Below are positions 54,147 to 64,000 of a DNA stretch of 64,000 nt, piece after piece. Under the pieces are notes generated by a model. The model searched no databases and had not been told where the DNA came from. It was given only the letters and a program-made list of their open reading frames with translations. The stretch lies in NCBI GenBank assembly GCA_005281725.1, contig SSBO01000011.1:704559-768558 (forward strand), in the 5' to 3' direction. Each line of letters opens with the position of its first letter. Positions within the stretch are counted from its first letter, which is position 1. The translations under genes and the position numbers were made by a program. This DNA comes from Wuchereria bancrofti (taxonomy: Eukaryota; Nematoda; Chromadorea; Rhabditida; Onchocercidae).

Positions 54147-57100
54147 AATGACGCTGATACGATATGAGTAAGTAAATAAGTATAACAAAATTATCTTCTT
54201 TATCTTTATCTTCCTATCTGGAGTATAATGATATTTTAGTCAAATATCTGAAATGCAGTTTTTTTTCCGTTACATTCCTTTAATATGACGTACAGCGCAT
54301 GTAACATATTTGTTCCGATTTTTTTTTTTGTTAATCCTCTCTAGAATATAATGTTGACTTACTGTTATTTGTAAAAATCATCTTTGATCTGTATAGGCTA
54401 AATTTGTTTAAAAAAATTCGAGAATATTCTGAAGAAGGAATAACTGTGATATGCTATAAATTTTGGAAGGCATAGCTGTATGTTTTAAGGAAACTTCATA
54501 ATTGTTTTATGAATTTTTCTTTTTCTTCTTTTCTTTTGTTACATTTCCATGCATTTCTGCGTTCTCTGAAAGCATTTCGAATTTTAGATTTTACCGATTT
54601 TAATTGAAAATTAATTTGTATCTTATCTTTCCATTTATCACTGCCAATAGGTTCTTGCTTTTTCATGTTTATTTGTTACCAAAAGGCGATCGGATATGTC
54701 AACTGTGTGTGTTCCGTTTGCCTATAAATAAATTGTATTGCAGAACTTGAATGTATCTATTAACTTTTTTATTTTTGTCTACTAAACTTTTTTAAATCTT
54801 ATATTTCTCACATTTATTCCATTATTTGTTTAGATTCATTTATTCTTTTAGCATGAATAAAATAATTGTGATTGCATTATCTGAAAGTTTTAAACGCTTC
54901 TTAAATTTGATTATAAATATAATAGATGTATTTAGAGAAGTTGAAAGATTGTCGAATTTATAAAAAAAAAAAAAGCTGAAACAAATGTTTTTTTTTCTAA
55001 GAAAAAAACTTTGTTTTTAATTTTTACTTTATTCTTAATTTGTTAGGATTCCAAAATTTCACATTGTTTCAATGCATTTGCATGCATTGTTGATTTCTTG
55101 CAATTTTCCTTTTTCACATTTACTTGCTCTATTCTTTATTGATTTGTTTTATTGCAATGTATCTTAGTTTTTTTTTTTTTTTTTTTTGTCTCTTGTTTAA
55201 ATTCTTTTTTTCTTTCGTAATAAACATTTGATATTTGATCATTGTTTCATTGCAGTTTTTTAATTTTTAATAGAAATGATGTAAAAGAGAGGAGGAGTAA
55301 GAGGGATAGCAAAAAAAAAAAAAAAAGAAAAAACATAAAATCAGCGAACTCATTGCTGATTCAAATAAATTTTAATTTTGCACATAAATTAAATTCTACT
55401 TCATTTGTTTACTACCATCTCTTCTTATTTCTCTTTTATTCTGCAATCTATTCAGATTCTTATGGAAAATAATTATACATTTTGGGGGAAAAGAAAAAAT
55501 TTTTGCATATTGGAAGAATTTTATTGTTCAAAAATTTCTAAAAGGTTTGAAATTTAATTATCAATTATTCATTAATGATTTCTTTTTATTTATTGGTGCA
55601 TGCATTTATTTTATACATACATTTTATTCCTGTCTTGAAATATTAATTATATTTGCTGGTGTAAAAGAAAAAAAAAAAAAAAGGAAATATTGAAAATTTG
55701 TCTTCATTTTGTGATGATGAAATTTCTATGCAACAAATTTTGTGATGATGAAATTTTTCCGGAACAAATCAGTAACTATGAAATTTTGCTAACAGCAAGT
55801 AAAGCTAAGCTAATTAATACAAATAAATGCTTAAGCTAGCATAAAATATTCATCCTTCTGTCTTGACATTTATTTGATAGTTGAAAACATGAATATATTT
55901 ACTTGAAAATATGCACAATTAGTGGTGATAGATGACATATGACAACATATATTCCAATGATTCATAATTGAAATCAAATTAATATTGAAATGATTGAAAT
56001 TAGATTCATTTTTTCTTTCCTCTAATCAATTAAATTGTTAATCAATCCAACTATTTTGACTTGACAAAAGTTAATGTGACAATTTTGCATTGGAGTTGAT
56101 GTAAAAATAATTTTGATATGTATGTGATGGGTGTGTTAAAAAAAAAAAAAAAATGAAATGAAGAAAATGATTGTGTATTTTTTAAAAAATGAAAAAGCCA
56201 GTTTGAAAGGTAAGTGTCTTTATTGCTGCCAAATATTTTACCCATCCATTAATTCAAACAATTTCTAAAATATTACCAATCTATCATTGCATCATTTTTC
56301 ATTATATAATGTTTTTCTTTTTTAAAAAATGATATACATCGTTTTTTTTTTCTTTCTATTTAATTGATAATTGAAAATTTTAACAAATTTAACTGATAAA
56401 GAGAATTATAATTGATAATATATTGATTAGTCATGATAAAAATTTTTGCATATTTACTAAATTACTAAAATTTTTATTTCATTTGGTTACATTTGCATAG
56501 TTTTAATTTTTTTATTATATAGCTATATAATTTCATTCGTTATTTCGTCATTTATTCAATAATATTAACACATTCTAGTTTATACTTCATTTTAGATAGA
56601 AGAAAGAGAAAAAGATGGAGAGAACAGAGAGAGAGGGAGAGAGAGAAAGAGGGACAGAGAGAAGACTATAATCCAGAAAATTCCTCGTTTACCTGATCCT
56701 AAATCTTAACATTTAACAGTTGTGTAATTATTATAAGTTAAATAAGCTAGTATTAAATTAAATGAGTAGTAGTAGTAGTAGGTATACTTTTTTTTTTTCT
56801 TTACCTATTCTAAATGAATTCTTTGAATTTTGATCAATAAACAGTGAATTGTTGTCAAAAGAAAAAAAAAACAATCATTTCTTATAAAAAAAATTTTTTT
56901 TTTTTGTTTTCATTCATCTCTTATCTAATAATTAACATATTTATGTATTTGTTTTTATATTTATTAATATTTATGTATTTATGTACAATTGAATATTTAT
57001 CTATTTTTTTTTAAATTAACATATTTATGTTTTCTTCTCTATCTAATAATTAACATAATTATGTATTTTTTTAATTAACATGTTTATGTTTTCTTCTCTA

Positions 57101-57603
57101 TGTAATAATTCACATATTTATGTATTTAAAAAAAAAAAGGAAAGAAAAGGTGGCACATTTATCAAATTTAATGAACACTTAGCGATTTAATGTTAATGTT
57201 ATTTTGAACTAATTAAATACAAATATTAAAATAATGATATATAAATATGTGGCATAGTTGTTATCATTATTCATCAGAATTTTTTTTTTTTTTTGCAATT
57301 TTCAAATTAAACATTTTAATCTGACGCTATTAGTCATTTCAACTAAACTTTTCTCATCACAATTTGATATTTTTTTTTTTTCCTATTTTTCCTCTCTTTT
57401 TTTCTTTCCCAATGTTTGAAAAATAAAATGAAAGAATGTCTTACAGTTTGATTATTCACTTAATAACTTTTTTGTTCTCTTTTTTTTTTTTTTGGTTTCT
57501 TTTCTATTTCATTTCTAATTGCATCAATTAAAGCTTCTATTTTTTATCAAAAATTTTTACAAATATCATTTTCAGGATCAATAAGTGAGTGAAGAAGTAT
57601 ATA
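54147..57603. other. AT-rich intergenic DNA
   Basis: No gene recognised. Contains GA-rich DNA at 56593-56668, a TAG repeat at 56765, and degenerate repeats of TAATTAACATATTTATGTATTT at 56930-57125. Confidence 0.6.
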
Positions 57604-59401
57604 ATGGTAAAAATATTGAAAATTATGGATTACAAACATATGAAATTTAGCTTTTTGTTCATATTAATTTGGATAATTGGCAATAATTGGTAATTAATTT
57701 ATTAATTTATAGAATTGTAATTCTAGTTGGTAATTAATTTCTATAATTGCACTTTTGGTTATTATTAATTTACAAAAAATTTTGCTAGAATATATTTTTT
57801 TGTGAAGCATAAATATGATTTATATATTGGAGTAATGCTAAAAGTGAGATATTATTAACGAAAGATAGTTTTAATTATATCATCGAAAAATTAAGATAAT
57901 TAAAAAATAACAATTTTAAATTAGACAATTCAAAGTTTGACAATATTCTTTCTTATTAACCAAAAATCTTACATCTTATTATTATCCATTATCATTCTCT
58001 CTAATTGATAATAATAATAATAATAATATCTATTTGAATGATATATCATTCATTATTCCTGAAATTTTTTTTTTTCTGAAATTTTTCTTTTTTTTTAGTT
58101 TTTCAAATGATTGTATGGTTACAAAAGATCGTGGATATCATTGTAAAAATGATACAGAATCAAGAATTATGGTAAACAATGATATTTTTGTTTGTTTGTT
58201 TGTTTTCATTTTTTTCATAAAAAAAAATTTAGAAATAATTATAATACTTATTTTTTAATTCTTAAATTTATTTATTTTTTTTTTGAATTTTTTTAAAAAT
58301 ATATCTATTAGTGTTATGTGATAAATGTAGATAAAATTAAAAAGAAAAAAAAAAAAGAAAGAATGAAAAAAGTTTTAGTTCTATTTTGATAATGAAACAG
58401 AACAATGTTTGCCATTTCTATACAAAGGTTGTGGTGGCAATGAAAATCGTTTTTCAAATATTGAAATGTGTAGAATAAATTGTATTCCACGTAAGTTTTC
58501 TTTTTTTTTCCAAATAAAATTTTTGATTTTTTTTTTTGGTTTTAAAAAAATTTTTTTAAATTAAATTAAAATAATTAGTAAGTGATATGTATATATATTA
58601 GAGATTACTTACGTAAGCAATAAAAAAAAAATGATTATTTTATTGATATTTAAGTAATTTCTTTAGATAAGACAAGAAATGCATGGTTAATTGGACGATG
58701 AATGAAATGCGATCTTTGGCTTGCTAGGCTTATTCAATGCAACTTTATCCGAAGCAACAACAACTGACAATTTCAGAAGATTATGGATGGTGCGCAATGA
58801 AAGGAAAAGCATATGAGGATAATGAGAGTAGTACGGTGATCTGTTCTGGGCCAAATTCCGATCAATGTCCTGAGAAATACATTTGCAGACATTTGGCATT
58901 CTTTGGAATTTGTTGTCCAAAAAAAACTGAAGGTAATAAAAAAAAAAAAGAAAAAATTTAATTAATTTAATTTCTTTTAAATAATATTATTGTAATTTTA
59001 AAATAAAAATTTAATTAATTTAATTCCTTTTAAATAATATTATTGTAATTTTAAAATATTATTTGCAAAAATTTTTTGCTCTATTAAAAGATAAATTAGA
59101 TTTAAAGAAAGAAATATTTGTTAAAAAGAAAATTAGAAATATTGTTATCTTTTTTTTTTTGTATAAAAATTTTATTATTGAATAATATTAAAGTATTAAT
59201 AATGAAAAAAATGCAAATTTATTTGCAGAAATGTTTGCAAAAAATTTCAATCCATCGTGTGCAGAAGGAAATTTGGTGAAATTTGCCAGTAATGATGAGA
59301 GTTTTAATATAACATTACTTGGAAAAAGTTGCAGTGATAAATTTTGTCCAGAAAATAGTAATTGTTTTCAACAAGAAATATTTGCCTATTGTTGTCAGTA
59401 A
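57604..59401 (+). CDS. Secreted Kunitz-domain protein with two cysteine-rich (lustrin-like) repeats
   Basis: Exons: 57604-57689, 58099-58171, 58379-58490, 58777-58932 and 59229-59401, giving 199 aa. A hydrophobic stretch at residues 15-26 (FSFLFILIWIIG) is the likely signal peptide. A Kunitz/BPTI domain follows, with six cysteines C34, C44, C63, C71, C84 and C88 in the expected final spacing (C-x7-C-x12-C-x3-C) and the core FYFDNETEQC and YKGCGGNENRF. Residue K45 after the second cysteine is at the P1 place, which would suggest trypsin-like targets. Two modules of the nematode C…CP…C…CC type follow (one ending FFGICCP, one ending FAYCCQ). It probably acts as an extracellular protease inhibitor or matrix protein. 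The acceptor of exon 4 is inferred to be the internal TTTCAG at 58776, because the upstream TTTGCTAG (58729) shifts the frame. Confidence 0.85.
58955..59068. repeat. About 62-bp tandem duplication in a Kunitz-gene intron
   Basis: TTTAATTAATTTAATT…TTTTAAATAATATTATTG and the following TAATTTTAAAAT are repeated head-to-tail with one or two changes. Confidence 0.8.
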
Positions 59402-60911
59402 TTTTTTTTTTTTAAACTTTTTCAAGCATTTTTTATTTTATTAATTCATATGTATATATTATATGTATATAAACATAAATATACATATTATTTTTCTTTT
59501 TTTTTGTATTTCTTTTTCGTATTTAAATCATATAAAATTTATTATGTAATGCAATTATTTCATCCTATTTGTAATAAATATCATTTGTAATATTTTCTTG
59601 TATTTTTCGATAAATAAATTTTTATCTCAAAAATAACACAAATAGTTTAGCATTAAAAAAAAAGGAGAAAAAAATCTCATAGAATATAAGAAAGAAAGAA
59701 GGTTGAAAGTAGCTAATTTTCTTAACTAAATGTTTATTAATTATTAAATATATTAATATAAATATATTCTTAATTAAATGTATGTTTATTTTTATCATTT
59801 TCTTATAGTTTATTATCATTTTTTTACAGTATAATTTGTTAATTTAAATATATTTTTTTAATAATATATCATTTACACATACTATTGAGCTTTTTGTTAA
59901 AAAAAAAAGAAAGTATGCATAGGCTATAAATTTTCTAAATTTCAATTTTTACTTTTTCATTTCAACATGATATTTATTACACGTTAATAAGAATAGGTAA
60001 TAAAGATTTAATGAATAAAGATCAATTAAATTAACACCTTTATTCAAATTATTCCATAGAATTTGACGTATTAGTTTTATAGTTGGTACGTGCTTGACTT
60101 AATTTCTTGACGTATTGTTACGTACTTGACGTATTAGTCTTATAACTGACATGTACGTAGCATATTAGTCTTATAGTTGATATTTACTTGATGTATTAGT
60201 TTTATAGTTACTACATGTTTAGTGTATTAATCTTTTTAGTTATTACTTCGTTCCCTCAAAATTAAAATTAAAGAAAAAAATAAATTTAAATGAAAGAATC
60301 AATAAGAGTATGAGTAATTGCAACTTAACGGCATTTTTTTTTTTTTTAATGTGGCAATGATTTGATAAATTCAAATGTTCATTAATCGGATGGATTCAAA
60401 TGTTCATTGGTCAGTTAAATTCAAATGTTCATTAATCGGATAAATTCAAATGTTTATTCTTCAGATAAATTCAAATATCTTTCCTGAATGAATTAACACA
60501 AAAAAAAAAAAAATGAGCCTAATTATTTAATTAATACAGCAGTAATGAGAAGTAGTAGTGAAATATGACAATACGAATGGATACCATGAAGTAATTGGAC
60601 AGAGAAAAGTAAAAACGTTGCTTTTTTTTTTTGAAACTGAAAAAACCAGAAAGCTAACATTTGTTATACTAATTTACAAGTGTATGTTCAAAAAAAAAAA
60701 AAAGCAACTATTAAGTTGATTAAACTATTAAATCTTTTCAAAAAGTTTTTTTTATATTTTGATAACTAATAACCATTTAATTCAATGCTTATTATAAATA
60801 ATACCATTACAACATTTGATCATTTATAGATATACTTTATCAATTAATTTAAAAAATTACAATAATTTCAAATGAGTCGGATGCAAAAATGTGAACAAAA
60901 AAAAATAATTA
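59402..60911. other. Intergenic with degenerate tandem repeats
   Basis: 60070-60240 holds four or five diverged units of about 40 bp around GTATTAGTTTTATAGTT…ACTTGAC. 60365-60475 holds about five 25-bp units of AAATTCAAATGTTCATTAAT. No gene seen. Confidence 0.65.
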
Positions 60912-62941
60912 TCATCGTCTTTCTAAACGAATCGGAAAACCTTTGCTTGGTTTTAATGTAAATTCCGGTATTGGTCGATTTTGCACTTCCGGTATCATTG
61001 AAATAACTCGATAACGTCGTAAAATATGAGCCAAAGTTACAACCAGTTCCAAATTAGCAAATTTACTACCTGAATTAAAAATATTTTATTACATATTAAC
61101 GAATAATTCACAGATCTGAACTTTTTTTTTTTGGTTTTTTTAAAAAATTTTGATGCTGAGAAGATATTAACAATTTGTTCAAATATGAGACAAAAATTAT
61201 AGTTATAAAGCTAAGTGTAAGTGTAAGCTACGTTACTTTTATTAGTCGAAAAATTATATCTATTTTATTTGATATCAAAAAAAGCATAGAGTAAGTGAAT
61301 TTCAGTTTAATTTGATTAAATTATATTTTACCTATACAATTTCGAATACCCGCAGAAAATGGCACAAATGCGAACGGATCACGTTTTTCCACTTTATCCG
61401 GAGCAAAATGCTCCGGATCGTATTCCTCTGGATTATCATAATGCTGAAGTAATGAAACAATTATTATCAAATGATAGCAACTGCTTGGCATACACGAAAG
61501 TTTTGAATGATCTCATGCACATATCACGCCATCCTCGTATGAACAATTCACTGCGGAATATTTCATAGCAATGATCATTTTAGCTTTGAAAATATTTTAT
61601 GAATTCATCTCATTCAAACACTTACCTTTGGGTCTCGCATAATAGCAAACGGTGATATACAGCAGGTAATACCTGCTGGTACCGTATAACCACCTGAAAG
61701 CAATAATTTTTTGCTATAACATTAAGTAAGCAATTTAAGTCAGTAATTCATAGCTTAAGAAAAAAAAAAATTTAAGATTAAAAATTTGAAATAAATTTAA
61801 CATTAAGCAAATTAATTATTGATCAAGCAATTTAAATTAGTAATTTATAATTTAAGGGGAAAAAAAAAAGTGATTTTGAAGCATACACAGATCAATTTCA
61901 ATATCGATTTTTCTGCCTATAACAACGATATTTGGTGTTATACGACCTGTTTCACATATACATTGAAAAAGATATTTGAGCTCATTGAAATCATCCATTG
62001 TAATGTCACGTGGCGTATCACCTGTAAGTTAATATCCATTTAATAAGTTAACATTAAGTTAATAAGTTAATATCCATTTAATAAGTTAACAGTAAGTTAA
62101 TAAGTTAATATCCATTTAATAAGTTAACATTAAGTTAATAAGTTAATATCCATTTAATAAGTTAACATTAAGTTAATAAGTTAATATCCATTTAATAAGT
62201 TAACATTAAGTTAATAAGTTAATATCCATTTAATAAGTTAATATTCAGTTAATAAGTTAATATCCACTTAATAAGTTAACATTAAGTTAATAAGTTAATA
62301 TTCATTTAATAAGTTAATATTCAGTTAACAAGTTAATATTCATTTAATAAATTAACATTCAGTTAATAAGTTAATATTCAGTCAATAAGTTAATATTCAG
62401 TTAATAAGTTAGTATTCATTTAATAAGTTAGTGTTCATTTAATAAGTTAATATTCATTCAGTGCTGTTATGATAAAAGAAAAAAGCTTGCTATCGTAGTG
62501 ATCTTATCGATGGAAAATAAAAATAAAATATCAATCTTATCAACAAAAAAATAATTGATAAGATCATTGGTAACATCACTATGATTATTTCAACCAAGAA
62601 AATTTTTAATAATAATAAAATAAATGAAAAACAGTGATGAATGATGCACCAGTGACATTTCTGATTTCTTGATAAACTTTTTCCTGATAATGTTGTCGAT
62701 GTCCTAATGCAAATAGATTGAAACCAATTTGTGCAGATACTGAATCACTTCCTAATAATAGATTAAAATTTTAACTCAAACACTAAATTATATCATAAAT
62801 GAAATGATAGATCAATATAATATTTTATGTAATCAATCAGAATATGTGTGTTATGTGCAATAATTAATAATAACAATAATAATAATAACAATAACAGTAG
62901 CAATAACAACAATAATAATGACAACAATAATAATAACAATG

Positions 62942-62986
<45 letters not shown>

Positions 62987-64000
62987 CAACAATAAAGCAA
63001 AAAAGAAACATTAAATGTATCATTTTTGGTTTAATTATTACAGCATTTCTTTCAATCAATTTTATTAACTAAAAATTATTTCAATCAAGAAAATTTTTTA
63101 TTTTATTAAAATGTTTCAAAAATTTGTTACCAGCAACCATAAACATATCCACTTGTCCACGGATATCTTCATCAGTTAAGTTATACTTATCACGAACACT
63201 AAAGAGTAGATCGATAAAAGTTAATTGCTTCTTACCACCAGCTGATAATTCCTCAATAGATGGCTGATTATCAAATTCTTCCCATTCCTTCTTTTTTGCT
63301 GCTATTATCTAAAAAATACTAAATTTTTCTTATAAAAAGAAAAAGAAATTAAAATAAAAAATATTAAAATAGAGCAAATTCAAATACTTGTCAAAATTAT
63401 CAATTTAACACTTATTTAGAGTAAAAATTTTGCTTAAAAACACTCATTTTCAAAATGCTAGAAGAATAATTAATAGTTATAAGTTTCAGTCTTATCAATT
63501 GAAATAATTTTATTGATTTAATAATATTAGAAAAATCGTATAATAAAAAACTGAAGAAATTGTTAACATTTTTTTTTTGACAAAAACATATTTAGTCAGA
63601 AGAAAGATGAAAAATTACATTCAAAAAAGTTAGTGTAATAAAATCAATGCTTCATTTTGGTTCTATTTGAAAAAATTTTTAAACTTTCAAAGTGAAAAGA
63701 AAACGAGAAATTAAACTTTTAAATTTAAATAATATTATTAAAATATGATATGTCAAAGAAAATTAATTAGCAATTTAGTCAAAAAAAAAGAAGAAAAATT
63801 GCATTCAAAAAAGTTAGTCTAATGAAATTAATACTTCATTTTGGTTTGAAAAAAAAAAAAAAAACTTTAAAAATCTCAAACTGAAAAAAGTAAAAAATTA
63901 AAATTTTAAATTTAAATAGTATTATCAAAATATGATATGTCAAAGAAAATTAATTAGCATACTTGACTTGTTAATTTCTTGCATATATTACAATAATAAT
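60912..64000 (-). CDS. Cytochrome P450, CYP4-like (5' end beyond window)
   Basis: Microsomal haem monooxygenase of the CYP4-type fold; substrate unknown. Minus-strand exons in order: 63963-64000 (partial, …KKLTSQ), 63131-63308, 62650-62751, 61887-62021, 61626-61693, 61332-61443 and 60912-61069, all in phase. Seen in order: [33 protein letters not shown]-helix [33 protein letters not shown]-helix [14 protein letters not shown] (ExxR kept), [28 protein letters not shown], and haem loop [13 protein letters not shown] with the cysteine ligand. It ends FPIRLERR. The usual A-G-x-D-T-T of the I-helix reads A-G-S-D-S-V here. The N-terminal half, including the membrane anchor, is off the right edge. 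The introns contain a minisatellite and an AAT array. Confidence 0.92.
62024..62460. repeat. Minisatellite in a P450 intron (unit about 40 bp, half-units of about 20)
   Basis: About ten units of TTAATAAGTTAATATCCATT alternate with TTAATAAGTTAACATTAAG. They become more diverged toward the right (TTCAGT and TTCATT variants). It begins directly after the splice acceptor of the exon at 61887-62021. Confidence 0.9.
62860..62988. repeat. (AAT/AAC)n microsatellite in a P450 intron
   Basis: About 40 trinucleotide units, mostly AAT with AAC and CAG/GAC variants. It produces open frames of poly-Asn on one strand and poly-Leu on the other, neither of them genes. Confidence 0.9.

Noticed and set aside
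62793..63072. Poly-Leu (minus) and poly-Asn (plus) open frames
   Set aside because: Products of an AAT-type trinucleotide repeat in a P450 intron.

Overview
The window reads as a piece of nuclear genome from a parasitic nematode, most likely a spirurid or filarial-type worm. The support is: short-exon genes with TTTTCAG/TTTTTAG acceptors, several first coding exons that follow an acceptor closely (as expected for SL trans-splicing), the 22-nt nematode SL1 leader itself, a U2 snRNA, worm-type orthologues, and very AT-rich, microsatellite-laden intergenic DNA. The species call is inference.

Layout. 1-7166 holds a BEL/Pao LTR retrotransposon fragment (minus strand) next to a U2 snRNA gene (minus). 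This block is present twice, with a single N at 3991 between the copies. 7880-10216 is a heavily decayed RTE-type LINE (minus). A plus-strand run follows: PRMT1 arginine methyltransferase (11417-13899), a tail-anchored MSP-domain protein (about 15090-16633) and NAA30, the NatC catalytic subunit (17420-19628). Facing them on the minus strand is the FACT subunit SPT16 (20971-28662), for which I could place all 24 exons. 28663-37800 is gene-poor AT-rich DNA with a second single-N junction (30315), again between two versions of one sequence. Then on plus: a secreted sulfatase (37814-43689) with a roughly 960-bp tetranucleotide array in one intron, ribulose-phosphate 3-epimerase (46388-48919), a coiled-coil BAR-like protein with a PPxY motif and a terminal CxxC (51132-54146), and a secreted Kunitz protein with two cysteine-rich repeats (57604-59401). 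A CYP4-like cytochrome P450 (minus, 60912 to beyond the right edge) closes the window.

Most genes are conserved housekeeping functions with no common pathway: PRMT1, NAA30 and SPT16 act on proteins or chromatin, RPE is pentose-phosphate metabolism, and the sulfatase and P450 could both act on small lipophilic molecules, though nothing here links them. The most unusual observation is a perfect copy of the SL1 leader inside the LTR of the BEL element, just upstream of the LTR polyadenylation signal. Next come the two single-N joins that look like unmerged haplotypes, several splice-site oddities (a GC donor in NAA30, in-frame tandem acceptors and a decoy exon start in the sulfatase, a phase-compatible partial exon copy in the MSP gene), and a BAR-like protein whose layout recalls fungal eisosome proteins.
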